Shown: positions 33,469 through 45,600 of the stretch, one piece after another
Layout: each line of letters opens with the position of its first letter
How positions within the stretch are numbered: the stretch's first letter is position 1
NCBI RefSeq assembly: GCF_010389155.1
Contig: NC_057769.1
Coordinates: 4,712,735 to 4,776,734 of the forward strand
From: Erigeron canadensis
Taxonomy: Eukaryota; Streptophyta; Magnoliopsida; Asterales; Asteraceae
DNA length: 64,000 nt
Direction of reading: 5' to 3'
Made by a program: the position numbers and the translations under genes
Notes under the pieces: model-generated
What the model was told of the DNA's origin: nothing
Seen by the model: the letters and a program-made list of their open reading frames with translations, nothing else
Databases searched by the model: none

Positions 33469-33716
33469 CTTGCTGCTGAATTATGTATTCCGGTGCAAAA
33501 TACTCATGTATACACGTTTGCCGAGCTTGGAAACGACTTGGGAAGTTCAAAGGATGCAAAGGGAAACCCAACTGAAGTCTACCGACGAATGGGCCAAGGC
33601 TCGTCCTATGGAGTTGGTGCAAAACTTGCAGAGTATGCAAAGGTGCAAAACTTGCAGAGTATGCAATTGATCACAACTTGGGGACTGGAGGTTTGGAGAG
33701 AGTTTTTGACTTTTGA
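33469..33716 (+). pseudogene. C-terminal fragment resembling an Omp85/SAM50 outer-membrane protein
   Basis: After an acceptor-like TTGCTTGCAG the frame encodes FAELGNDLGSSKDAKGNP, then YRRMGQGSSYGVG, then, past a frameshift, EYAIDHN and a TGA at 33714. I recognise this as similar to the end of plant Omp85-family beta-barrel proteins (SAM50-like), whose last strands contain such a GQGSSYGVG/DHN stretch before the C-terminal beta-signal. A 26-bp tandem duplication (33616-33667) breaks the frame, and the final beta-signal is altered. Upstream exons are not seen. Confidence 0.5.
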
Positions 33717-35812
33717 AGGTCATTTACATTTGCCTTATCCATATACTATCCCAAATTTCAGTTTAGTTTTAAAGAGATTGTGAGGTTTTTGTTGGAAACT
33801 AAAGTAACTTGTGTAGAAAATTCGTATTCTTGCTTTCACCTTATTTGAGATTCAACTCTTTTGACAAACACTTCGCGTGTGTTAGTGTTCCGTTAAGCAT
33901 GAAAGGATAGTATATCTTAATGGGTGATGTCATGTATTCAGAAACCTTGAATTTTGTCACTACTTGACACTCTCGTGATCCTGCAAACTTTTGGTATGTT
34001 TTGAGGGATTTATTGTCAACGAAAAGGTAAAGATATTAATGTGTTGGATATATATTAACTATCATTCTTTATTTATTATATTGATATTATTAATAACTAG
34101 TTTAGGCCCCGTGCGTTGCACGTTTAAATTTTATTATTCCTCGTAAACTATGTACAATAATAATAGTCATAGAAATTGAGGTAAATGATTATATATTGTA
34201 ATGTAGATGTTGATATAGATTCAACTGCAAAAAGTAGTTAAGCTCGTCATACTGTCATGAGTGTGTCCACATTAATCGATGTTTTTCCATTACAGCGTCA
34301 TGCGTGTTATATAATAAGTTAATTATTTGATCATAAATTAAGACTAAGGTCTATATTTTTTTTTTCAAAATGTGGTGAATCTGTAATATAATACTGGCAA
34401 ATACCTAAAATTTATGTGGGCTTAAGCTTTGTCAGGTGGTGGTTAGCCGTTTGAGCTAACTCTAATGGTTTAATGTAACTATTGAAATATATTTAAAGAT
34501 AATCATTTACATCATAATAATCATATTTATATTCTATAAAAAATATTTTTCGTCTGTTGCAAATCCTTTCTATACGATATCATTGATCTAATCTCGCACT
34601 TGGTCCTATCGCTACATAGACAAAACACAATGTCTCACTTTGAGAGGTGCTCCTTGAAGAATAAGCAGCTAACAGTTAAGTAGGCTGCCAAATTCATTCA
34701 TAGATCTCGTTGCTTCTTTCTCAAAGTAAAGCAAGCAAACTTTCGCCTTTGTTTTTTTTAGTAGATATTTACCGAAGGGAGAAGGACGAAGTTACTTTAT
34801 TCTGTCTGAGTTGCTTCTTAAGGCCACTATCTAACCTTTAAAGATGAACTCCTAGCATGAGAAGTGGGTCCTTTGTTTTTGACGCTTTGGTTAGGAAAAG
34901 GTTATGGTTGTCTAGGTTTTATGGATGGATTCAGTAATCGAAAGTCCCTTCAACTCAATCAATATATTCAAACTCATCATTAAAAAATTTAATTAAACTT
35001 ATTTTAATATTCATGAAATTTTTATGGACATTTCTTATTAATACACTGGTTTAAATCTAGTTATAAAATTATACATAAATTCATATGATATATAACTAAA
35101 TAACATATACGAGTATATTTTTTAATTTAAAAATTTCTCACATATTATAAAGTATAAAATAATAATTATTATTGTAGTGAATTCTTATTAACACTACAAT
35201 TTATATTATAAAAAAACATTTAAAACTAACAAAACAATAATTATATATTGAACCTTTTATGTTCCAAGTTAAATTTTATCCTTTTGCAAACCTGTCTTAA
35301 CAACTTCCGTTATTGTTGCTGCCGCCACATTATGCGAGATAAATTTAGTCTCTAAAAATATAGCCCAATTTAAAAACAAAAATTCGGTCACTCAAGACCC
35401 CAAATACCCAATTTATATTATTATATAATTGAAAAACTTATATAGAATAAGAAGTGTATATTTGGAATTATCTAAGTATGGCTGCCGAAATCAATACCAT
35501 TTAAATTGTGGGATATGAAAAAATAAACAAAAAGCTATTTAGATTAATTGGCTTTATTCTTATACATGTAAAAAAAAGGTCGCAGGTTCGAGTCTCATAT
35601 TATAAGTTTTTTTTAACTAATAAAGATGATATAAATGTAACACGTGGCGGCTTATGTGTCAACATTTGAGAGACAAACAACGTGATAATGCCACGTAGGA
35701 AAAAGATGATGTGGCGATACCAGAGACATGCCACATCATCGCTTTGAGATAGAGAATTATATATATATATATGTATATGATATATATATATATATATAAA
35801 GATTAGAGAAAT
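33717..35812. other. AT-rich intergenic DNA with a Helitron-like end
   Basis: No gene is supported. The Helitron-like terminus at 34097 is listed separately. 35584-35600 (GCAGGTTCGAGTCTC) resembles a Pol III B box but no matching A box is clear. Confidence 0.35.
34097..34122 (-). mobile_element. Helitron-like 3' terminus, minus strand
   Basis: On the minus strand the hairpin CGTGC-AAC-GCACG (34110-34122) is followed about 9 nt later by CTAG and a host T. The arrangement and the sequence type GTGCGTTGCAC match plant Helitron 3' ends. The body would extend rightwards; the 5' end was not found. Confidence 0.45.
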
Positions 35813-36240
35813 TATCACAAATCGTCCCTGTGGTTTGCTCGATTTACATTTTCGTTCTTGAACTTTTTTTTATCACTAAGTGTCTCTGTACTTTTCATTT
35901 TCATTGTCAACCGTCCCTAGCACTAACAACCGTTAGTTTTGCTCCGTTAAACCCCTCATGTGCAATGCACATGAGGGTAAAATCGTCAAGTTCATAACCA
36001 CATAGACTATTTGTAATAAAAACATTGGATTAAAAAAAAATCTTTGGATTCATGCTCCGACAACCACTCCTGACCGGCCGTCCACCACCTGCCACTGCCG
36101 GAAAAGTTCGCCGGAAACTGAGAACCACCACCACACTATGGTTACCAAAACATTGACAAAAGTCAACCATTTCAGTCCTGAAAACATTGACAAAACAGTG
36201 ATGGTTCACGATGGTGATAAAAGGTGGTGAAAAGTGGTGG
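35813..36240. mobile_element. Left part of a MULE related to those at 23082 and 38186
   Basis: CGTCCCTGTGGTTTGCTCG, followed by CCTCATGTGCAATGCACATGAGG and then a CCACC-rich interior, repeats the plan of the two complete long-TIR elements. A matching right terminal repeat is not found, and the element is followed by CACTA terminal sequence, so it looks truncated. Confidence 0.5.
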
Positions 36241-36474
36241 TCTATGGTGGTTTCGATCCGAAACCGAAGAGAAAAACATAATAATCGAGCATGGTCAGAT
36301 TTATAACGACATGTGTTGAAGCTTGAACGTCTCTTCTTCTTTCTAGACCGTCGTGAGGTGGTGGTAGTCCGGTAGTGCGTGGCTGCGAGAGAGAGAAATA
36401 GAATAAAAAAAAAATATTAAGGTTTTTAGAAAGAGGGGTGAAATGGGTTTGTTGGGGATGATGGACGAATTTTC

Positions 36475-36848
36475 GTTGCAAAAAAGTTAGCGGGAAAACA
36501 GAAATTGTAGAGGGAAATTGTGAAAACTCAAAATTTTCGTCTGCAACGAAAATTCGTTGCGAAAAAGATGACGGAAAATTTTCCCACTTTGGCGGGGAAA
36601 AAAACGCAAAAAAAAATTTTGGGGAAAAATTTGCGACGAAAACTTTTTGTTGCAAAAAAAATATATATAATAAAAGAAAATGAAAATTAAATTTTATTTA
36701 ATTTTTTGCAATGAACATTCGTTGCAAAAAAGAAATTTGACTAAAAAAGGTCAAAAAGCAAAAGTTTTTTGTCGTTTAGTGTGTTTTTTGCAACGAAAAA
36801 ATTTCGTTGCAAAAAAAATCGTCGCAAAAAAGCAATTTTCTTGTAGTG
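36475..36848. mobile_element. Terminal region of a second CACTA element
   Basis: It ends TTTTCTTGTAGTG, the inverse of the common plant CACTA terminus CACTACAAGAAAA. The preceding 370 bp hold at least five TTGCAACGAAA/TTTCGTTGCAA subterminal palindromes. The opposite end is not found in this window. The minus-strand frame at 36242-36655 is an artefact of these repeats. Confidence 0.65.
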
Positions 36849-38176
36849 AATGTATGTTCTAATAATAATCTTGGAGTTTCATTCAAATCATTTTTTAAAC
36901 TACTCGTATTTCTTAATTTGTTGGGTGGAACTCTCACATGCGTAATGAAAAGCTAGTGAAGAAAGATTTTACTTAATGACCGTGAACCTACAAATATAGT
37001 AGCTAGAACGATTTGGAAACTTTGCTTGTTGTCTTTTCATTTTGTGTTACTTAATCAATGATCTTGACTCATCTAAAATTTGAATAATTTATTAACAATT
37101 TATGGTGGTCACTCGTCACTTTAATGTCTTATTTGCATATGTTTACAATATTGCGGCACAACGAAATCAATTAAAGTACTAAACTAAAATGTTTTTTACT
37201 TTGCTATATAACTTGGTAAAAGTATATCGCCACAAATAGTTTGTTTTACACTAACATGATTTTCAAGCATATTTAGGGGAAAAGAAACTAAACTGAATCC
37301 ACTTAAAACCGATTTATTAAAATTGTCCCGCTGATATACCAATCGTTCGGTGTGTTAGTTTACGATTAATTGATTGGATGAGTTAAGTTTCGGTTAGGTT
37401 GGCTATAAATAGATTCACTAGAATCTGATCGGCTCCAGCCGCTTTGTATATATGGTTCTTAAAATGGTTTACTACTTAATATATGTTGTATGCTTTAAGG
37501 TTTAATATGTTGTGTTGGTTATATTAAATTTATATGCTCATTTGCAGATATAATTCTATTTTTTTTTGTTAGTATTCTGGCACATGGACACACAAACACT
37601 TGCATGTTATTTTTATATATAATACACACTTTAATCTGAAGTCTCTATAGAAATAGATTTTCGGTCTTTGGCTAAAAACAAGATTGTCTATATTTTACTT
37701 TCTCATATATTATTTGTGACCGAATTAGACGTTATTGTTGTTGTGGTGGTATGATTTAAATTGTTGAAAACATTAATACCTTTTTGAAATGAAAATATAG
37801 ACATGTTTTTTAGTAGGTGGATAATACAAAATAATATGAGCAATTGAGCATGCTTAGCTAGGTTCAATGAATATTAAATTGATCAAAGAGCCCCAATCAT
37901 GTATCAGTTGTATGTGTGTTGCGGTTCATTGTATTGATTCGGATTCTATTTGAATTGATGGCAAGTTTAAATGTTAAATCACATTTTATTTGTTTCAGAA
38001 TTCAATGATAATGATATTATCGAGGCTAATTACAAATTATTCGTTTACATCATAAAGCAACTGGTTATGAGTTATGACTATCTTGATATTTCTTCACGAA
38101 TTAACAATATAAATTTCCATCACATTCTAGACTCTAGAGTATGTTTATATATTTTTTTTCCCCTTCCGTTTGAAAA
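36849..38176. other. Intergenic, no gene seen
   Basis: AT-rich DNA without recognisable domains. The frame at 37971-38192 runs into the next MULE and is not supported. Confidence 0.35.
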
Positions 38177-38185
38177 TAAACTAAA

Positions 38186-39977
38186 GAACTAATTGCATTT
38201 TTGGTTAGTGTGGTATCATACTTTTTGCAAGAATGGTCCAAACTTTTCAAAAGTTGCAATTTTGGTGCCAAAAGTGTGATTTCTTTGCAAAAATGGTCCA
38301 AAAGCAAACTTCCGTTTAATTCTTGCCGTTAGTGTGGTCATGTGAGTGTCATGTGAGGGGTAAAAGTGTCCTTTTACATTAGAGCCGGCAATTTTCGACA
38401 CGGACCTGTTAGCACGACACAACACGACCTGGTTTTTTCGTGTTTCGTGTTTGGCCTTAACGTGTTTCGTGTCTGAACAGGTCCGGACCTATTAAGACAC
38501 GAATAGTTATCGTGTCTTAATAGGTCCGGACCTGTTAAAACACGATAAGACACGATAAGATAAGTAGTATATATACGGACATGTTAAGACACGTTAAAGA
38601 CCCGTTAAAGACATGTTAGCGACACGTTAAGGACACGTTAAGACACGATAAGACACGTTAAAACACAATAAGATACGTTATCAGGTCCCTTATCGTGTAA
38701 CTTTTAACAAGTCCCTTAACAGGTCTCTTAACAGGTCCCTTATCGTGTAACCTGTTAAAAATCGTGTCGTGTTCGTGTTTGGAAAAACTGACACGATTAG
38801 CTATCGTGTCATGTTCGTGTTTAGCCCTATCGTGTTCATGCCTTATCGTGTCGTGTCGGACACGATATGTCAGCTCTATTTTACATAAACAAGACCATTC
38901 TTGCAAATATAATTAAATATAATAATATATAAAGAAACAAATTGCCCAAATGGCTTCTCTCTCTCTCTTCTCTCGATCTCTCTCTGCATTTTTGTTCACT
39001 TTCTAGTGACCATGTTTACTTTTGTGACCAAGTTTTTCCGGCCACCTTCATTGGGGAAAGCCACTCGCCGGCCATCAAACACACAACCAAATCAGAAGTA
39101 TCACCCCACCAACTCCACCGCTCCACACCTCTAAAAAAATGGTGCTTATTTCCCATCTGAAAACCACCCATTGGACTTTAACCAACACCATCGTACAAGT
39201 TCATAGCAAGACCACTGTTGGTGGTGATGAGTGCTCACTGCGGTAATCTGGTACACACACACACACAAGAAAGCCGCCCACTGCCACCGTATCTAAATCA
39301 TTCTAATGTCTGAAATCTCGCCGTCAATACCCTACGCTGCCATCACGAGCGCCGACCACCACTAATGCAATAAAACAATCACTTAACCCTATAGATCTAA
39401 TCGATTGGATGTTGCCGTCGTTCGTCACCTTCACAGCGTCATCACTTAACCACCACTGTTTCCTTCTTTTCTTTGATAGGAGAACCAAGATTAGATCTAT
39501 ATATATTGCAGATCTGGAAAGGGATTTTCACAACCTTTTTTTTTTTTTTTTATCTTTTTAATATTCTTTTTAGTATATACAGATATATCTATATATTTGT
39601 TACATAGATCTATGAAAATTTTGTGTGTAAAAATGGATTTGATTGACTTTGAAGTTAGATTTTAAGTGAGTTGTGATTGAAGATAAATGGGAATAAGTTG
39701 GTGTGTGTGTTTGGATAAGAAGGCAAATAAGAAAAGAGATAAAGAAATAAAGATTCGGTTAATAGCAAGATTGGTCCCTGTTTGAGTAGGAAGACGATAT
39801 TGCCCATTACGTGAGGGGCACATTATGCATTTAACGGTGGAAGTTTAATGGAATCGTCAGTTTGGACCATTTTTGCGAAGAAATCACACTTTTGGCACCA
39901 AAATTGCGACTTTTGAAAAGTTTGGACTATTCTTGCAAAAAGTATGATACCACAGGGACCAAAAGTGCAATTAGTTC
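38186..39977. mobile_element. Long-TIR MULE interrupted by a hAT element
   Basis: The ends are GAACTAATTGCATTTTTGG and its inverse (CCAAAAGTGCAATTAGTTC), closely related to the element at 23082. The arms match for about 190 bp. The flanks TAAACTAAA (38177-38185) and TAAAGTAAA (39978-39986) are a 9-bp target duplication with one mismatch. The interior (about 38940-39540) has CT-rich and CCACC-rich DNA and a (CA)n tract but no transposase. A 499-bp hAT element sits at 38380-38878. Confidence 0.75.
38380..38878. mobile_element. hAT element packed with ACACGA/TCGTGT motifs
   Basis: The terminal repeats are TAGAGCCGGCA (left) and TAGAGCTGACA (right, reverse-complemented). TTTTACAT flanks both ends exactly (38372-38379, 38879-38886), an 8-bp hAT duplication. 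The interior is made almost entirely of ACACGATAAG, GGTCCGGACCT and ACACGTTAA motifs on both strands, including a near-perfect palindrome around 38478-38538. No coding sequence. It is nested in the MULE at 38186. Confidence 0.8.
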
Positions 39978-39986
39978 TAAAGTAAA

Positions 39987-41168
39987 ATAGACTAGGTTGA
40001 TCAAATGATTTATCACAAAATTTTTTTCTAAAAACATTAATAACTTTACAACAATTTTAGTCATCCACAATAAATGTATTTATATTACTACACATTGTAT
40101 AAGTGTATAAAACATGTATTATTGTGAATAATCACTTTTTTTTTTTAAATGTGATATAAAACATTCTGACCCATTATTTCATGGGGTTTATACAAAATGT
40201 CTCATTCTCAAACTAAGTTACGAACATTCAAGATGGAAAACATTGATATGGGTTATAGTTAGTTTTCTCAACAATTTAATAATTAAATGTGAACGTTTTG
40301 ATTTCTTTAACAAAAAAATTGGTCTCAGCTCCAATTTCATAAAAAAAATCCATTAAAAAAAACCCGAAATCTTAAAAAAAAACCGAAGTCTTTGGCCTTC
40401 TCATTTAACCCTCGGACAAAAAGCTTATTGGTATTTATATCGGTATGGCAATTACTATTCTAACTAATAAAGTTACCAACACTAAAACGTGATAGTATGA
40501 TAAACTATTGTATTGATTGTGATAGAAAACATTCTTTTATGGTTTAAGATTAGATCACAAAGGAAAGCAATTAGTTGGGAGCACTGGTACAAATTTAATG
40601 TCTGTTAATATTTTGTATTGTAAACTTTCAGGTCGCTTATGATTTGTAAGGACCTTGTGAATATATAAATACCATATATTGCATTTTCAAAGAAAAACAT
40701 TCTTTTCACGGACCCACCAAGGTGGTTAAAATACTCCCTAAGTTAGCGATAGATTGTTACATACTAACTAAGCCTCTTTTACAATGAGCAGGGAGAATTC
40801 AAACATCCACTATAACAAATAGTGTCATTTCCTCATTTTCATACCTTTAAAAAGTATGAAACTTTCTGTTAATTTAATCATATTTAAAAGTGTGAGTAAA
40901 TTTAAAATATCACAATATTTACACAATTATACATATGGAAAAGACAAGTTTACACTTTCAAGTGTATAAAAATATATTAATTACTATTGACTTTCACACT
41001 TTTAAGTGTGAAAATATTTGAAAATTGTTCACACTTTAAGTGTGAACATTTTGTTTACATATTTATAAGCGTGAAAAAATTATAATTTTTGAAATTTACG
41101 AGGGCTTAAATGTGCGTGCTATGCACGTCGTGTTTTAAAGATATTGTTTGCATGTACTTTGTTTTCGA
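39987..41168. other. AT-rich intergenic DNA
   Basis: No gene is seen. At 40808 CACTATAACAAATAGTG is followed by repeated ACACTTTTAAGTGTGAA palindromes (to 41070), possibly one end of a further CACTA-like element whose other end is absent. Confidence 0.35.
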
Positions 41169-41177
41169 TTTTTAAAA

Positions 41178-41397
41178 GGGATTTGCTAACTAATGGCCCT
41201 AGTGCACTAGTTAAGAAACATTTAATGAAATCCAACTTTCTTAAAATATGAAAATATGTATTAATTATATGACTTAAAAATAGAAATTGCTAAGTTGAAT
41301 TAATACATATTAAATACAATTTTTGATTAATAAGGAAATAACAGGTTCATTAAATGCTTCCTAACTAGTGCACTAGGGGCACTAGTTAGCAAATCCC
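41178..41397. mobile_element. MITE (220 bp) with 9-bp TSD
   Basis: The ends are GGGATTTGCTAACTAATG and its inverse, with CTAGTGCACTAGTTA forming a further inner repeat. TTTTTAAAA flanks both sides exactly (41169-41177, 41398-41406). Nine-base TSD and G-starting ends suggest a MULE-derived MITE. Non-coding. Confidence 0.8.
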
Positions 41398-41460
41398 TTT
41401 TTAAAATAGGTAATGAAAGTTGTTTCGTAAAATCATATCATTTATTCGCTTTTAAATTAA

Positions 41461-41823
41461 GGGAAAAATCCATAAAAATGTAACCTATTTACACAAATTT
41501 CCTATTAAAGGTAACCTATTTTGTTTTCGTCTACTTAAAGGACCTTATTTTCAAAAATTTCCTAATAAGGGGTATCTCGTTATTTATTGACAAACGACGT
41601 CCGTCAAATGCCACGTCACCGATGCCACGTCATCAGATTTGCTAACGTGACAGTTGACTTTGACTAGCTTATATTCGTTTGGTGACGTGGCAAATCTAAT
41701 GACATCAACCAATCTGATGACATGGCATCGGTGACGTGGCACTTAACGGACGTCGTCTGTCAAAAAATAACGAGATACCATTTATTAGGAAATTCTTGAA
41801 AATAGGGTCCTTTTTCACCTTTT
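41461..41823. mobile_element. Palindromic MULE-like element truncating a CRF gene
   Basis: The arms at about 41537-41640 and 41710-41812 are inverted copies sharing GACGTCCGT, TGCCACGTCACCGATGCC and TAACGAGATACC-type segments. The left side is longer and has repeated GGTAACCTATTT motifs. The right end lies directly against the last codons of the truncated CRF frame. No target duplication was found. Confidence 0.6.
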
Positions 41824-42084
41824 CTATGGATATCTGAAGGTAATCTCGGAGACATGGTTTTTCACTCTCTCGGCGATGACGTCATCGTCGTCAGATTCAA
41901 AATCCGTCGCGTAACGGTCGGTTAACGTAATCCTAACGGTTTTTGGGACGATGGGATGTAAAAACGACGTCGTTGTGGATGGGGCTTCGTCGGGTACTGA
42001 TTCGGGGTTTGTCACGACAATAACCTGCTTGTTGGTTCTCATCACGTGCTCTGAATATTTGACAATTGGTTGTCGTACGGACAT
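41824..42084 (-). pseudogene. Truncated cytokinin response factor (CRF domain only)
   Basis: Minus-strand ATG at 42084 opens 86 codons. The first part includes IVKYSEHVMRTNKQV. The second has PKTVRITLTDRYATDFESD, an acidic DDDD run, and ERVKNHVSEI. This is the CRF domain of group VI AP2/ERF transcription factors, which normally precedes the DNA-binding AP2 domain. The frame ends six codons after SEI, where the palindromic repeat begins, and no AP2 domain is in the window. A TATA-like TTTATAAA lies upstream at 42246-42253. It could be transcribed as a short CRF-only protein able to bind partners but not DNA; most likely it is a pseudogene. Confidence 0.65.
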
Positions 42085-42245
42085 GGTTTTTTGTTTTTGC
42101 TTTTATTTACATAAAAATAACTAAATAAAAGAAATAAAAATCAAGAAAGGAGATGAAGATGTGTGGGTGCTTTTGGCGGGAAATTTCCTTGGAGAAAAAA
42201 AAAGAGTGAAAGAAAACGATCGAAGAGAATTACAGGTGAGAGGTT

Positions 42246-42280
42246 TATAAATATATATATATATAATTATTTATATTTAT
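42246..42280 (-). promoter_or_regulatory. Likely TATA region of the truncated CRF gene
   Basis: TTTATAAA followed by a long (AT) run lies about 160 bp upstream of the ATG at 42084 on the minus strand. The intervening DNA has the A/T-rich and CTTTC-rich make-up of a leader. Confidence 0.3.
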
Positions 42281-42368
42281 ATATTGTATGTATGTATAAA
42301 GGTGAAAGGGAGAGGGAGGTGTGAAGTGTCAGTGTGTGAGCTCCACTATACTTTTGTTGATACACTGA

Positions 42369-42672
42369 CAATGCGTTTGGTTCACAAAATGTTTTTGGAA
42401 GGAATGAAGTCTATCAAAGGAATTGGAATTTGAAGGAATGGAATTTGACGGAATGTTTTTGATTTTTTGCAAATTCAAGTGTGTGAAGGAATGAGATTCA
42501 TTCCTCCATCCCTAAGGAATGGAGATTCCATCAAATGATGGAATGTTTACATTCCTACGGAATATGATTCTTTCTTTTTTGAACAACCAAACGCACTAAG
42601 GAATGGAATTCAATTCCAATTTCATCAAATTCCATCAAATTCCATCAAATTCTGTGAACCAAACGCGCCCTG
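42369..42672. mobile_element. MITE (~300 bp) with GCGTTTGGTTCACA ends
   Basis: The left end GCGTTTGGTTCACA and right end TGTGAACCAAACGC are inverted. The interior is repeats of GGAATGGAATT/AATTCCATC type. I could not confirm a target duplication, so the superfamily (hAT or Harbinger) is open. Confidence 0.65.
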
Positions 42673-45600
42673 ATATATTCGGAGGGTCCATTTTGGATTT
42701 TTGGATCTCTAGAGTTTGAGTTTTGACATTTCTGACCCTATACTTTTGTTTAGGAATTTAGGATATAAGTCGATGAGTTTAAAAACGATGAATTTCAGAA
42801 ATACTTTGAGAAATGTAGGCTTGACCTATGTTTATCGCTGAATTGGTAAGATGGAAAAGGAGTAGGTCGTGAAAAACTGTCTTTAACGTTCTTATATTTA
42901 ATTAGATGTCTATAGTTACAGTCTAAAGATGAAATGTGAAATAACGTTAAAAAAACTTTAAGTTTAACCTTTGCGAGTCTATCTTAAATAAACAGCCTTT
43001 ATCGTTTTTATGTGTGCCTGGTGACTTGTTAAATATTGATACATGTTTGAATTTCTTTGATGGTTGTTTCACAATGAGTAGTTTTTAAAAAAAAGTTAAA
43101 AAGGTGTAAAATTTCTTAAACATACTAAATAGTTATTTAATACTTTTGTGGTTAAAAGAGCTCAAAATACTTTGAGAATTAGGAATTTAGGATATAGGTC
43201 GATGAGTTTAAAAACGATGAATTTCTTAACTTGATATAATCATTGAGGTTGTTGGCTCATCGATAAAGTTTATAAATGACCACGAGACCAACAATATATA
43301 AAATTATAAATTGAAATTACTTAGATGCTGATTTGATTTGTCATTTATGTAATCTTTGTTTATTCTCTGTACTTATCTAGCTTCCCACCATTTAAAAATC
43401 GCATTTTATCATTTATATTATTCGTGTATCCCGGTTGTATTCGTTTTCGATAAATAGAGAAAAACATGGTCATGTCTAGTTTGGTTTCTCTGTTCACAGA
43501 CGATTCATTATGGTCTTACAAACTCTCAAAATTACGGTGCTTTATGCAGAGTTTCCTACTAATAGAGGAGTGAGAGTGTGACAGTTGCCTGACTCCTGAC
43601 GTCTTAGTGTGGATTTATAGGAATTCTCCATTTATTTACAAGAGTTTAATATTAAAGAAATGATATATGAGTATTTTAAAAGAGTTTTAATAATCCTCTT
43701 AGTACTATGATTACATAACAAATGTAGTACATTAATTTTTATAATCTTATGATTTGATTTTATAAACTACAATTATCATATAACTAAATCTTTTAAAAAA
43801 TGTATTACAGACAAGTTTTTCCTTCTTTGTTATCGTCGACCGACAAGTATGATAACTAAACTCTTTACACTTTTCGACTTTCACCTCTTTGTGGACGGGG
43901 GTCCTTATGGAAGCAGCCTCTCTACCTTTGGTTAGAGGTAAGACTGTCTACAGCTCATCTCTCTCGTACCCCGCTCAGGATTGTGTTCTTCTTCTTGTTG
44001 TTTTAAAAAATGTATTATTTCCTTTAATTTACTTCTTAACTGACCAGTCGAGATATCTCAATTTGACTATGAGATCACTTGTAACATACATCGGTTTATG
44101 CCAAATGTACCATCCCTCTCTGTTCAATAGGATACTTTTTGCAACCGTACAAAACCGTGTTGGTATGGATCTTTAACTAGTTGTAAGGTACAACACATTA
44201 ACACAGCCATACAAAAATAACTATTAATAGAAGTAAACATTACAAACATTACAGCCATATAAATTGTTGCAAGTATTCCCCTTCACATTTCAGTTTTATT
44301 GAAGTAGTTTTATACATTTTAGTTTTGGGAAGTGATTTTCTTACTTCACATTTTACTTCCTCTACTACAAATAACTTATAATGGCCATTTTGTCTTTATT
44401 AATAATTTTACAACCCATTAATTGGTCATTTACGGTTGACTAATCATCGCCCTTTTCTTATTTGTTTTCTTTTAGTGATGAAGATGATGTTTTCAAGATA
44501 CAAAAATATACACATAACACCTTTGTGATTAAAGACATCGTTTCAAGACCATGGCCAAAAACAATTAGGTTTTTCCAAATGTTGCTATTGGTATCTTTAA
44601 TTAATTAATTGAATATATTGGGATTTTGCTTTTTGGTTCTTTAACCATTTGAATGGATACTACCAATTTCTTTAATGATTCAACAATATTGCAGATGATG
44701 ACAATTTTGTTCTTTTGAAATGAACAAAGATGTTGTTTGGCAATGTTTGATACTCCATCAATCCATCCGATACACTTCTCTCAGGCCCATTACAAATTTA
44801 TATTATATCAATATTATTTGTTAGTTATATCGATTTGCTATTATCAAGACTAACAAATGTAAAATAATTAATTTATTATACAAAAAAAGGAAAAAGAAAC
44901 CTGTACCGTGATACCTATGTCATATGAAGTGTTTCCGTTTTGCTAGACGGCAGGAGCCACAGGAGTTTTATCAAAGAAAAGTGTAGGGTAAATAGTTGAG
45001 TGAAACCTAATGAATATAAAAGGGTTAAAATTGTTAGGGGCAAAGAAGACATAATATTTGTAGTACTGTGTAGTAGAAAAATCAATTCCCTTTAGTTTAC
45101 CTTTTTAGAAGTCGCCATACCAATGGGTAAATTTACATGCGAAAATCATGTGATATGATGATTTGAGTTTATGCAAATGTATTGACAACGTGGCAAATAA
45201 CTCGAAAATTAAGTAGAATTAAATACAAAAGTTATCAATTCAAGTACATTATAGTTCATGGTAAGTACTTTTACAATACCATATCATACGGAAATTTTGA
45301 AAATTTTGAATCGATCGATAATAAACAATATGGTATTTGACTACTGACTAAACGGGTAAACCTTAAAAATAAAACAAGCACGTTTTGACTACACAGACCT
45401 ATATCTCAATCATGTTTTTATTCAGCTTTCCAACTTTTTCTTCACAAAATGAAAGTTATTGACAAAGATTTGTGGTTATCAAGATATTTTAATGCCTAAA
45501 CGTTACTGAAACGCGTTGTTAAATTTTTGTTATTCAATCACCTCCTTTTCCTTGTTATCATATGGATCATCAATATTATCAAATGTGCGCTCAGTTCTAT

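Noticed and set aside
35584..35600. GGTTCGAGTCTC resembling a Pol III B box (tRNA or SINE)
   Set aside because: No A box at the expected spacing and no tRNA cloverleaf can be drawn.
36242..36655. Minus-strand open frame of 137 codons
   Set aside because: It lies mostly on CACTA subterminal repeats and MULE interior; the composition follows the repeats, not codons.
40808..41070. Possible third CACTA end (CACTATAACAAATAGTG with TTAAGTGTGAA palindromes)
   Set aside because: Only one end is visible and no matching TAGTG end or TSD was found, so it is not listed as an element.
43889..44176. Plus-strand open frame of 95 codons
   Set aside because: It starts on the SINE-like dispersed repeat and shows no domain.
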